From Apiotrichum sp. Y4204 (Eukaryota > Basidiomycota > Tremellomycetes > Trichosporonales > Trichosporonaceae): a stretch of DNA of 64,000 nucleotides. The notes below the pieces were generated by a model, which was given only the letters and a program-made list of their open reading frames with translations, was not told the origin of the DNA and searched no databases. The translations under genes and the position numbers were made by a program. Location of the stretch: assembly GCA_025531455.1 (NCBI GenBank), contig JAMYHL010000011.1, forward strand, positions 62,001 to 126,000. Direction: 5' to 3'. Numbering within the stretch: the first letter of the stretch is position 1; every line of letters starts with the position of its first letter. Of this stretch, positions 36,309 to 48,197 are shown in pieces.

Positions 36309-37335
36309 GATTTATACAATGGTTTATCATGAATGCGAATGCAACGTGCAGTATGGGCACGGTCAATGCCTATACTGCGATAACGAACTCGAATAGCACA
36401 TATTCACAAATGTGGCCCGCAAGGAAAAGCCGAAATACATCACAGCTCTCAACGAGAGCTCTATAACCAGTCGCGCGTCTGACCCGATCGCCTCAACATC
36501 TCGACAGCTTCTGTCGAGCCCATCTCTTGTCCACTCCATGCTGAATGATTCCAATCATCCAGCACGTTACGTCGTGTTCCTTCGTGCCGCTGTGTATACT
36601 CTGATGGAGCAGAAGACATGGCTTCCCAGATATCGGATCGACGAAGTCGCACCCCGAGACACGTCGACAGGAAGCAGTAGACGAGGGCGGATAGACTTGA
36701 TCGCAAGATCAGTCAATGCACTTGGATACAAGCAGTGTTACTTGCAAACCTTTACGTACAAGAAAAAGAAGGTAACCACCGAAAAGACGAACAGGGAATG
36801 GTCCATTACGGATGTGTTGCTTTGTCAAGAGCTCAAGAGATGAAATGGCAGTCAGACAGGAAGATGAGTCGACGTGAGCCCCACAGAGGACAGCGCCAGA
36901 TCACGCCAGCTACGCCAGACGTGGCAGACAAATGGGTGCAACCCTGATGTGACTGATACTACCAGTCGTACATACGTGCAGTACTCTATTACTGTATCTT
37001 GATATCAGTGGTCGTGGCGGCAAGAGGATCAGGTCAGTATGGTCAGGAAGTTCCGTCACGTGACTGTAAAAAGCTTCTTTGCGTACCTTTCTTTTTTTTT
37101 TTTTTTCGTCTTTTTTTTTTCCCTTCTTTGTCGTTCCGGACCTTTGCTTGTCTTTGCCACTGCTAGCTGCCAGCGTTGGTCGTCGCGGAACTGGCACCTC
37201 TGTTCGACATCTGCACATCACACCAGTGGATGGGTAGACCTATAGACCTAGGTATCCTGTCTATCGTAACAATCATCTTCTCATCTACATCGCCGTTGCT
37301 CCTAGTTTCCAAGCAGCAATCCTAAGCTGCCCACA
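36309..37335. other. Intergenic region between MYO2 and TSR1
   Basis: A frame of 143 codons (36412-36843, plus) is open but has no recognisable motif, and nothing suggests it is expressed; I do not call it as a gene. Two T runs lie at 37089-37121. The final 100 bases are probably the TSR1 promoter and leader. Confidence 0.45.
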
Positions 37336-40229
37336 ATGGCGCCTCAAGCTCATCGTCATCGACCAACTCTCAAACAGGTAATGACAGTCTCGAGATTCAT
37401 GGATCAACTTTGGAATGGGTGTCTAACTCTTCGCCCAGAACAATAAATCGTTCAAATCAAAACATGCCTCCAAAGGATCTCTCAAGGCAGCTGCAAAGGG
37501 TGAATTGATTGTTGAGGAGTAACTCGCAGTCGCTGATGTGTGACAGGAAAAACTTCGTCACTGAAGGACAACATGAACACTCACAAAGCGGTTGCGGCGG
37601 CCGGCTCAAAGAAGGCACGTCTTCATCAACAGGCCCAGAAACGTGACGCCAAGCAGCGCTCTCATCGTGACGAAGCCAAGTTCTTTTCAACGAGCTCTGG
37701 AGGAGGTAAGCAGTCACATACGTCAAGTTTTGGGTCTCGCCTGACTAGTATAGGACATGTTCCACGAATTGTCTCTATCGTTCCGCTTCTGCCCTCGGTT
37801 TCGGCAGAGAGATTTGTCCTTGACCTGCTCCCCTCTTTGGGCCTCTCAGACGAGGAAATCAAAGAGCTGTCGCCAAAGATCGGTATTCATTCTTCCACTG
37901 TTGTTCCGGCTCCGCGATTCAAGACTACCTTGATTTTCAACACTCTTCCGCCTCTCCAGCTGTATCCCACGTTAGACTCCGCTCTAGTCAGTGACGTGGT
38001 GATTCTCTTGTCTAGTAGCGTCGACGAAGTCCAATTGGAGGGAGAAACAATCCTCCGCTGTCTTCAAGGCCAGGTGGGAAATACTGCTATTATTTCGTCG
38101 GTTCAGGTACGTTTCAAAGCAGCGACCAGTGGCTAATTTTGTTAGTCTCCGCGATCAAACCCTCTATCGGCAGCATCCCGACCCCTTGTTCACAAGTCGC
38201 TCCTTTCTTTCTTCCGATACTTCTTTCCGCCAGTTTCCAAAATCCATTCAGTAGATTCCTCGAGCGACGCCCTTCTTCTTGCCAGGGCCATCTGTGAGGG
38301 ATCTCCAACGTCGATTCATCATCCCGAAGGACGGTCGTGGCTTGTATCGGAAGGTGGGGACTCACTGAACTGGGACCCGGTTGGAGAAGATTCTGGCTCG
38401 GTGGACCAACTAGGTACACTTCGCGTTCTGGGCACCATCCGAGGGGCCTCCATGAGTGCAAACCGACTTGTCCACATCCCCGGGTTTGGAGACTTCCAAC
38501 TTTCAGAGGTATGTCATGACGATAAATAGCCGCTTATTACTCAGATCTATTCTGCACCAGCGCCTCAGCGCCACGGCAAGTCCAACAGTCAAAGTCATTC
38601 TACTGCCTCTCTGTCACTTCCGGATGAGAGTACAGATGATCTGACTGCAACCAACGTACCAGACCTTCTGGCCAACGAGCAAACCTGGCCCACCGAAGAG
38701 GAGATGATGTCAGCCCCCGCTGCCCAAGAGAACCAAGAGTCAACTAGAAGAGTGAAACGAGTGCCGAAAGGAACCAGCGCCTATCAAGCGGCCTGGATTT
38801 TCGATGATGATGACGAACACGAGCGCAAGGATGATTCCGATCAGGAGGGGATGAGCGAGGATTCTGACGGTGCCACAAGTGAGGCGCCCCGTGGATGTTC
38901 CTCGCTGACCACTTTCAGGTGATATCAGTCAGCCAATCTTTGAGGAGGAGGAGGTGGAAGAGATTGAGCTGGACTCTCGCACAAACGAACATAAAGAAAT
39001 GACTGTCGAGGACGAGGAACTGCAGTGAGTCAAGGATTACAAGCAGCAACTCATCAAATGCAGGTACGAAGCCTATATGTTGGAGCGGAAAAGGGCTCAG
39101 GCAGAAGATGCCTCGTTCCCTGATGAGGTTGATACACCGCGTCACATTGCAGCTCGAACCCGCTTCCAACGTTTCCGGGGACTTCGCAGCTTCCGCACCA
39201 GTCCGTGGGACCCCTACGAGAATCTTCCACTTTCGTATGGCGAGATCTTCCAGTTCGAAAACTTCTCCGCGACTCAAAAGCGTGTAATCCAAGAGGCCGT
39301 AGAGCAGGGTGTGGAGGTAAGCTTGTGGAGTAACTACATTGCCACTACCACATCAGATGGGCACTCGGGTGATCCTCGTCATCCGCAACGTTCCGCGACG
39401 AATCGTCAACACCTCGCGGGCTGCTGCACCGCTGATTGTTCACGGGCTGCTTCACCACGAGCATAAGCAATCGGTGCTTCACTTTGCTGTGCAACGTAAC
39501 ACGGAATATACAGAGCCTGTGCGAGCCAAGGTTAGCGATCTAGTTGGAGGGGTACTGACATGCAACAGGACCCCATGATTCTTTGTGTGGGACCTCGTCG
39601 CTTCAACATCCGACCACTACTATCTCAGCACGTCAGTGGCGGCGGTAAGGGTGTTAACAACGTTCATAAGTCGGAAAAGTTCCTCCGACCCGGGACGGCA
39701 ACGGTGCTGTCTACGTTTGGTCCTGTTTGCTTTGGAAAAGCTCCCTGTCTAGTTCTCAAGGAAAGCAACACTCCAGGTAAGCTGACATTGGGACATGGGT
39801 CTGACCATGCAGGTGTTCCAGACCTTGTGGCCATGGGCTCTTTCCTCTCATCGGACCCTACACGGATCATTGCGAAGCGTATCATTCTCACGGGTCATCC
39901 TTTCAAAGTGCATAAAAAGACAGCAACCATCCGTTACATGTTCTTCAACAGGGAGGACGTAGATTACTTCCAATCGGTCGAACTTCATACAAAATACGGC
40001 CGCACCGGCCATATACGTGAAGCTTTAGGCACTCATGGCTACTATAAGGCTCACTTCGACGGACCAATTCAGCAAATGGACACCGTCTGCATGAGCCTCT
40101 ACAAACGCCAATTCCCCAAGGTAAAAAACCTCCCCCGCATATTGCTGACGGTTTCAGTGGTCAGAGGAGTTCAAGCCTCCTCCGATTTCCAACACAACGG
40201 CAACTGTAGATATGATGGACATAGAGTAA
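37336..40229 (+). CDS. TSR1: Ribosome biogenesis factor TSR1
   Basis: A GTPase-like factor, without a working nucleotide site, that holds late pre-40S particles in an immature state. The start MAPQAHRHRPTLKQ leads through two small introns to NNKSFKSKHASKGSLKAAAKG, the conserved family opening. Next come KRDAKQRSHRDEAKFF, PRIVSIVPLLPSVSAERFVL, an acidic middle region (DDDDEHERKDDSDQEG), TRFQRFRGLRSFRTSPWDPY, SVLHFAVQRNTEYTEPVRAK, DPMILCVGPRRFNIRPLLSQ and ATVLSTFGPVCFGKAPCLVL. The C-terminal VGHIREALGTHGYYKAHFDG-like block reads TGHIREALGTHGYYKAHFDG. The last intron (donor after QFPK) joins to WSEEFKPPPISNTT and ends DMMDIE with TAA at 40227-40229, only 15 bases from the stop of STE11 on the other strand. 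Confidence 0.92.
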
Positions 40230-40244
40230 ACGATATGCATTATC

Positions 40245-43200
40245 TCAGTCTTTCATTGTCAGGCCGATTCCGAGTCCTGTCAAGGGGCCCATGCCTTGGG
40301 TGCGCGACGCTGCCACGGAATTCAAAGTGGCGTTGGCCTGCTCGAGTGATATAGTCGCTTGAGGGGGAGAGCGGTCCGCAACAATGAAGGGATGCTCAAG
40401 AAGAGCTGCAGCCGTCGGTCGCGCGTCGTGGTTGATCTCAAATGTACGTTGCAGGAAGTCGGCAGCTTCCGCAGAGATGTCACTTGGTGTCTCAGGCCGC
40501 GCCGATGACCCCAGCTGTATTGTCAGCTCTCAGAGGTGTAACGTGAGCCTTACCCTGAAGATAGCTTGCATTTGGGACAAATCCGCCCATGGGTGTGTTC
40601 CAGTCACCATTTCCACGACCAAACATCCGACGCTCCAAATATCTGCCTTGGATGTATAGCTGGTTTGTTTGACAACTTCTGGTGCCATCCAGAAAACGGA
40701 ACCTTGGAGGGACGGTCGGTTCGCCCGCATTCCACTGATTAAACCTCCCTTGTTAGTGGACAATCGTTGGCAGAGAAGATCAAATGCGTACTTGTTTCTG
40801 CCTTCTTTGAGATTCCAAAATCTGAGATCTTGATGCCGCCCTTGTTATCCACCAAAATATTAGCGCCTTTGATGTCGCGATGGATAATTTCACGCTCGTG
40901 AAGGTAGTTTAGACCCGTAAGAATTTGTCGCACGAAGTTGCGCACAAGCAATTCTTCAAAGGCGCCATAATTGCTGAGTAGGGCGGCGACGGAGCCACCT
41001 GGAACATACTCTAAAAAAATATAGAGGTTGTTGCCATCGCTTGCGGAATCTTTAGAAGTCAACCAATGTTCCGCCTGTGGAGATGTCGGCACATACCCAA
41101 ATACTGGACAATATTAGGATGCTGAAGTTCCTTGAGAAGTGCAATCTCCCTTTCCAAAGCTTGCACCATGTTCGTCTTTCGTTCTTCATTTCGGACGTCA
41201 CTGGAGGGCAATTCCACCTGCTTCACAGCCATGAGCAGACCGGACTGGGCGTCCATGCCAAGAAAAACGGATCCGAATGATCCTGCCCCGATCAGGGCGC
41301 CTTTGATCCATTTGATATTGCGTTTCGCTGAGAGTTTCAGCCATGAAACGCCTTACGAAAATCGAAAAACTCACAGCCGGTTGAAGTGAAGGCACGGGTT
41401 TGCTCCTTGCTGTCATCATCCCGTGAGTCGTCAGAGTCGTAATCGTCAGATTCTAATTCAGAGTCCGTGCTGTCATCATCGCTCTCGGCAGGCGAGAGGA
41501 TATGTTGCTGAACTATGTCGTCGGCATTCGCCATACTGGTGCGACGATTTTCCACATCGGCCGTAATCTCATCCACTGTCAGAAGGCTCGCACTGTCACT
41601 CTTATCTTTGCTGTGACGCATGGTCGACAGAACGCTGATTCTGCTCAGGGTGGAGCCACCGGAGCCTCGTCGTCCAGAGCGTAGTCCACTCCGAATTGCG
41701 GATGGCGCCGGAGAGTATTCTTGCAATGAGTCCACAAGACTTGCACCGGTGGATTCAAATGGAGGTAGTAGAGGTGGATGATTCCCAACAGCAGCTTTGC
41801 TATCCTCCCTCGGTGGACCTCGCACAGGAGCTTCATGTGAAGTTTCCACTTCCTCGGGGATAGCAGCTGGTGTCGTGGAGGAAGACACGGTCCGCGTTGA
41901 AGGGGGACGCCCGCGGCGGCTCGGACTTGCCACGCTTTCGAGACTTGCAGAGAATGGCGAAGCCGGTTCTAAGTCGGTGAGAGTGTGAGGACCAATCATA
42001 TGCCTGTCCCCTTGGCCTAAGGAAAGCCGGAGCATACTCTGGCGCACTGTCTTCTCTAGATCGCGTTTTCGGGCGGCAGGGAAGTATTCAGAGAGATGGT
42101 TGGAGATGAGCTCGCTGGGTGGGCGGTGTCCAAAAAAGTTGTACATCCGCTTAGTCCGTGATGTGCCAGTCCCACTGGATGGGGAGCGCGTGGAGTTGGA
42201 TGATGGCGAAGGATCAATCGCTCCCGGAACACCGAGGCCAGACAGGATAGACACTGTGCTCGCTCTATTCTTGTTTGACGATTTTGTTGTTGCCAACTCT
42301 TGCGACCAACTGTGTTCAGATTGTGTTCCGAGGCGCGGTACACCACCAAAGTGGGAGGGTGAATTCGGCGACAAGGGGGCAGGGGGCAGCTCTCGCCCCA
42401 AGAAAATGTCCATGTTTTTTCGGTTGACAAAATTGGAGACTCGTCGCAGGATGAGGCCTCGCTCACGTAGCACGGCTGGGTCGTGGTGATTCGCTGACCG
42501 GGGAGTGCGATGATGACAGATGTCCAGAAGGTCTGCCTCGGAAAGGGGCCGATCTGTTGTCAGTCTCTTTCAATCGATGCAACACCTACCGTCTTCCCCT
42601 GGATCTCCCTTCACGAACACGCTCCACCCATCGACTTCCAAATGATCGTTGTCTCCATCACCATCGCTGCTGAGATTGGTGAGGCTACCGGTGTTCCATT
42701 TGCCGAACTTCTTTAAAACAGTTTCCAGAACATCAACCCCGCTTGTGCAACTTGAAACGTTCACAGTTTTCGTAGTTCCATCTTCAGAATTGACAAACTT
42801 GACAACCTGTCGAAGAAGGTGTTCAAGGGTCGGTTGGCGGGAAGTCGCATCCAGGTTGTTTGTGGCCCCGCCAGACATTGAGTGTCCGCTATATGATTTT
42901 GGCACGGTTCGTCGGAGGCTGTCAGAATGCGCCGCAGGACTTGAATCTTTACGTCCTATTGTAGCCGCAAACGGGTGCGTCGGGCCTGGTGTGCCATCAC
43001 GGGGTCCATTGTGTTGATTGGGACTAACCAGCTTCGAGTCGGGGTAGCGGCTGATGGCTTGTCTACGGTCTGCAACCTTGACTCCTGAAGGCACGTCAGG
43101 TCGAGGAGCTACCCGCCAGGATGTCTCGTCGTTTGCCGGTAAAGGCTTCGAGGAAAACGCTGAAGAATAGTCATTGGCTGGACTTGGAGATCGCCTGGCA

Positions 43201-44093
43201 TCGCGGGATTGCGGAAGACGAAGAGCAGAGGGTTCATACGGTGACGGCCCTTGGTTGGCGGTGGCGTCCTGCATGGATGACATGTGTAAGTTCTTGGGCA
43301 GACTTTGAGGTTGCATTGACTTGGGCGTAACGGAACGTGACGTTGGTGACCCTCCCGGCTTGTCGAAAGACAGTCCTTCAACGGAAGGAGGAGGGTTGGG
43401 TCTATGCAGGTTCAAAGGAGGTGGTCGTGAGGATTGTAGCCTCTTTGACACGAGAGTCGTAGCTGCCAGTCGCTTCTGAACCTGCAACCCTCTAGCCTCT
43501 TGCTCTGAGGGCGTTGCGTAGCCGTCAACTGAGTCCACAGCAATGGGGAGTGTCCGTGGTGTAGCTGGTGACACCCGCGCTGCTCGCTTACGCAGGTCGC
43601 GGACTCCCCCCAGAAGCTTCACGCGGTCACCAATTTTGGTGATGCCGATCTCTTTCAAGCTGGACATATCAAGGTCGAGAAGCACCTTGCCATCTATGTC
43701 GTTTTGCTGAAACAGAGCGATGTATTGGTCACACTTATAGAGGTTGAGAAACGACCCGATTTCTGACTGTCCCCATTGTCGTACTTGAGCTGCGAAGGCA
43801 AGACCGGCTGGCGTACGAAGTAGTGGAGGAGTTGCTGACCGATGCTGGCCGGACAGCTTGTTTCCCTGTACATCTGAGACGGCATTTAGCGGTGTCATAA
43901 GTGTGTCGACCGATCCCGCTGCGAATGCCGATGAAGTCGGTGTCGTAAGTGACGATTCATCAGAGTGGTGCGGCATGGTCGACATGGGCCCAGAGTGGTG
44001 GTGTACACCGCACGTGGATTTGACGGTTGTGTTGCGCAATGGTGTCGATATGGGGTGAGGAGGATGGATATCTTGCAAGAATGTCGATGTCAA
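40245..44093 (-). CDS. STE11: MAPKK kinase STE11 of the pheromone response pathway
   Basis: The MAPKKK that relays the pheromone signal from a PAK kinase to the STE7-type MAPKK. From the start at 44093 the protein has a Ser/Pro-rich leader. A SAM domain lies at about residues 105-175 ([20 protein letters not shown] ... [20 protein letters not shown]). A long low-complexity region is followed by an RAS-association-like block ([19 protein letters not shown] ... [14 protein letters not shown]). After a second linker comes the kinase: [75 protein letters not shown] and [15 protein letters not shown]. The C-terminus ends [15 protein letters not shown], with TGA at 40247-40245. All catalytic residues are present. 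STE11 is in the Cryptococcus MAT locus. Confidence 0.93.
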
Positions 44094-44971
44094 GATGGAG
44101 AGCAGACAAAGAGTTCTAAAGCAGCGGTCGAAGGTGACGGTTGTATGTGGAAGACGAGGTAAACCAGTTCGCCCGTTGGTGCAGATGGCCAGACAGGAGG
44201 CTGTGATCAGTGATCAGTGATGGTGAACATGTTTGCATGGCACCCACACCATGCACCATGACCCAGTCAACCCACTACCCAGTACCCAGTACTCACTGTG
44301 CTACTGCCGCGCGCGTCGCACAGTACAAGACTTGCTGTATGCAGTTCGCTGATCGCTGATCGTACGCTGACAACAAGGCACCTCCGCCACGCGAACGGAT
44401 GAGGACGGGGGGCGCGGGGGGCGCGGGGGCGCTAGCTCGCTAGCTCGCTAGGGGGGCCAGCGACCGCAGATTACGTATCGAGATTCTGTCCTCGTCTACA
44501 GGTCACGTGCGAGCGTTGTCACGTTACTCCTTTGGGTCATGACGTCATTCGTCGTACCGTCGTGTAGTCGCATTCGTCTCTTCCATATTTCTGTACTTCC
44601 CGCATAATGCATCGCATCACCTTCTGTATCTTCGCGCCATCCGCGCCTCCCAGCCTTCGCCCGTCTCGCCACGCTAACAACGCTCTCGATTGCGCAGTTC
44701 ACTACTACGACTGTTTACAGCAGACGTTACGGCTCGCGTAGGCTTTCAACAGTTGCGCTTTGCAGCAGACTTCAATCAGCTAACATACATCTCATGTGTC
44801 AATCACTAAATAATCGACTAATCTCAATTCAGTCTCACAAACCACCCAACTATACTTAAGTGCACCACAAGGAAACTAATACTGATCCATGAAAAGGAGT
44901 CCGGCTCTCGTTTTAAATCCACTAGTGCCATGACAGTAAGCAAGATCACGGCTGTCACAGGAAGAGGAGCG
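44094..44971. other. Intergenic region between STE11 and IKS1
   Basis: Contains the STE11 promoter. A GC-rich patch at 44405-44456 has GGGGCGC units followed by three CTAGCTCG units. Short direct repeats (GATCAGT; ACCCAGT) lie near 44203-44295. No gene is visible on either strand. Confidence 0.5.
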
Positions 44972-47076
44972 TTAATGACTCGTGACTGTAATGACAAAAT
45001 CTGGTCTCGTCAATCGCGGCAACACACAATACTTTGGAGTCCTCAAACACAACTGTACCTTTGCTGAAAAAATCACTAATCCGATGGACTTCGAATGGCG
45101 TTCAACGAATGAACAGTGGGATCTTGAGGGAACAGATGGTTCAGGTTGAAGGGGTGAGGGTAGCGCCAAGATGGAACGGACAGGCGACTGGGACTGTTTG
45201 TCTTTTGGCTGATGCCATGTCAGTGCTGCTAAGTCAGGAGAAGCACAACGTACAGTTCGGTATGTAGTAGACGACGGCGCGTCCTTCGCCTTGGCTCGCT
45301 TGCCCCACAAGCGGCTAGCAAGACCAGCTGAGCGTCTGCCTTGCAAAGCCACTTTGACGCGTTCGGCGCTGGGACGCTGTTCTGGAGTCAAGTGCAGCAG
45401 TCTTTCAAGCATAAGAAGAAGATTTCTTGGAATATGTCGCCTCTCAAAGGTTTGAATAATGTCGGGTGTTGCAACGAAACCTTGATACCTCAGAATTTCT
45501 GAATGAAGAGCGGTGAAATCTTCGGTAAATTGATAGGGCAACTGAAGAAACATCATCTTATGAAGAATCATTCCTGGAACGTGAGCGGTACAGCTGCACG
45601 TGGGACTCACCAAGAGACCACATATCCGCATGGGAATCTGATGGCCTCCAGTTGCCACTCGCATCCATTACGATTGTTTCAGGGGCCTGCCAAAGTTAGA
45701 GCCCTCGCACCCGGACAGGAGATATACCATGTATTCCATCGTTCCCGTATGACCAGTTCGGTCACGCTTCCCTCGCAGCATCTCTTCGGAAGTGCCAAAG
45801 TCCGAAAGCAGCGCCTTCGGTCTCCCTATTAGCAACCAATGCGCGATGTCCGGCTTACATCACTTGACCGTCTTCCCAATGGAGTAGAACGTTCGAACAC
45901 TTGAGGTCCAGATGCAGAATGGAGTTGGAATGCTTCGGTCAGCGAAGACGTGCACAAAGTAGACGCTCACCAAAAATGAAAGCCCTTCCACAATGTCGCC
46001 AAAGAGATGAAGAATCTCTTCAACGCTTAGGAGCAGAACACCACGGTTCTCAGTTTTCGGACCAGTCAAGCCACTTTTGCGGCGTAGTTTGAATGCCTTG
46101 ATTCGTTCAGCTTTGGGGAGCAAGTCGATATCCTCAGTCACCGCAATATCCCCGGCGTTCAAAGGTGGTTCTGTCGAACTTGTATGACTTCGACTCAACA
46201 GAAAAGCATCCAAGTTACCCGCCGAGGCGTACATCATCAGCACATGAAGCGCCAGAATGGGTGGCCCAAAAGATGAAAACCGAGTTTCGTCGAGCCAAGA
46301 ATGGTAGTACGGAATGATATTCGGATGTCTGAGCGTTTCCAACAGGCGCACCTCACGCAACATCTTTACAAGATATGGTTGTGAGGTCCCCACTGCGATT
46401 TTTTTTACAGCATAAGTTCCTGAACATCAGCAATACCCCTCGGTGCTATCTTACCCAGGACATTCCCGCTGATAATATGAGTTGCCATGTAAACGCTTCC
46501 TTCGGCGCCAATGCCCAGGCGTCTCTCTTCGCGGAAGAAGCGTTTATAGTATCCCATTGCTGGCACATCATCGCCCTCAGTGAAGTGACTCGGTAGCCCG
46601 TCTCTGGATGACGGCGACTGTGATCTTGAATGTTGCTCTCGGCGTACAGACGGAGGAGTGCCCGGTCGACTCAACTCGTGAGCCCTCTCCAAAACGCGAA
46701 AATAACTAGATTCGCCGGGGTCGTCCCTACGATGATCCGAATCGTTCAGGTTTGTAATAACCGGAGTCCAAGGTCGGCCGCACAGAGCACATGGAGTTGT
46801 TGAGCTAGCAGCCTCAGGAAGTAGAGAAGCATCAGATGTCACGGCAGACTGGGGGCGACGTGAAGGATCGTTGACTCTGTCATCGACGTGGGGGTGAGGG
46901 ACCACCTGAATAGCGTGTGAGGGGGGATGGTAAACAATAAGCTGGTTGGACGTCTCGCTACGGAAGATTAGCAGTGGTGTACCATAGGGACAACACACAC
47001 CCGATAGGAGTCCATGAATCTCCCAAGGACGAAGAACGAGCCTGGCCGTCCATTGAACCGGGGCGATTGAGAACAA
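44972..47076 (-). CDS. IKS1: Serine/threonine protein kinase IKS1-like (5' end uncertain)
   Basis: Resembles the fungal IKS1 kinases. The N-terminal half has VVYHPPSHAIQVV-like sequence (read IVYHPPSHAIQVVPHP), a CALCGRPW cysteine motif, and YYKRFFREERRLGIGAEGSV opening the kinase domain. Then come TYAVKKIAVGTSQPYLVKML, LRHPNIIPYYHSWLDE, ILHLDLKCSNVLLHW (an HLD rather than HRD catalytic loop), LSDFGTSEEMLRGK, TMEYMAPETIVM and MWSLGMILHKMMFLQLPY. The C-terminus is hydrophobic (GLVIFSAKVQL) and its last exons are uncertain. The coding frame runs upstream of 47076 to an acceptor site at about 47139, so the true start lies in a further exon I could not resolve. IKS1 is a MAT-locus gene in Cryptococcus. 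Confidence 0.82.
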
Positions 47077-48197
47077 TAGTTGGAGAGGGAAAGCAGGAGA
47101 CGGAAACGTTGGTGCAAGGCCCTGTAAGAGAGAAGGAAAGAGTGGATTCAGGACGTTGAAAGATGCTATGCTGGACTTGTAGGCGGCAATTGTCCCATGT
47201 CAGATGGTGAGTTGGTCGATTGGTAACAACTCTGCCAGTAACGGTTCACAGCGATCATAGCGAGCAGGTAGTATACGGGGGATGCAGCCGCGCAGCCGCA
47301 GCCATGCAGCCATATCTATGCAGATATGCGGTATATGCGGTATGCGGTATATACGGGCGGGTGCCAGCATCTGATAGCGCATGCCCGGCAGGCCGGCAGG
47401 CCACAGGGCGCCAGGGGACCATGCGCCCATGCGGGCCATAGCGCGTCATGCGCCCATATGCCCGGTGCCATATGCCCGGCATGCCCGGTGCCCATGCGCC
47501 CATGCGCCCATGCGCCCATGCAGACACCATGTGTCGTCCGCTGTAACACATTTTGCACATTTGCACATTATAATATTATAATTTTATATCAATATACATT
47601 AAACACATTAACACATTTACCTTATGCACATTAACCAGCTTGCAGCTATAAATCTATTATTACCATAATTCTTATAACCAGCTTAACACCCACCGCGCAC
47701 ACTGCGCATTGCCCGCACCCCGATCACCGATGCACTGATTTGGCCAGTGGCCACACCGATTACGCCCCCTGTCGTCGCCATCGTCATGGGGTTGCAGTCC
47801 CACTCATCAAGACCTCTTCTCAATCACATTACCCAACCTCCAAGCAAACCTTTACCACTCCTTTTTTCATTCATTTTTTACATTCACTCGCCAACATCTA
47901 AATATCTAAGGATACCTTCCGTCGGTAGTCCAACGCAAAGTTACAGGTGGTATCCCATCTTGCGTTTTCGACTCGACCGCATACCACTGTTATCATACAT
48001 TTCATCAACAACCACGACGACAAACAACAACAGCAACCAACAATCGATTGGTCCTCTAGCCCCAACGTATCGACATCTTTGGAAGCACTAGCTCAGCATT
48101 ATTTGCAGTTCACACTGGCCATTGACTGTTTAGTTGTGGATCTGCCATTGCTCTGACCTGCTCCCTGTCCGTGACCTCAGCGTTGGTTTACACACAA
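47077..48197. other. Divergent intergenic region with repeat-rich and AT-rich patches
   Basis: Probably holds the first exon of IKS1 (minus, near 47140-47200) and the promoter of the Munc13-like gene. In the middle there are ATGCGGTAT units (47321-47353), an array of CCCATGCG/GCCCATGC words (47425-47523), and then a sharply AT-rich patch (47565-47690). No other coding signal is visible. Confidence 0.5.
47321..47523. repeat. Short tandem words: ATGCGGTAT, then CCCATGCG array
   Basis: Three to four ATGCGGTAT(AT) units are followed, after a gap, by repeated CCCATGCG and ATGCCCGG words; the last part has four copies of CCCATGCG in a row (47487-47521). Followed directly by AT-rich DNA. Confidence 0.65.

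Noticed and set aside
36412..36843. 143-codon frame between MYO2 and TSR1
   Set aside because: No motif, no flanking promoter or splice signals of note, and several random frames of this size occur in the window.
40230..40362. Possible extension of TSR1 reading on to ...ACSSDIVA at 40362
   Set aside because: This is the antisense of the STE11 C-terminus. The proper TSR1 frame stops at TAA 40227-40229 after DMMDIE, which matches the spliced last exon.
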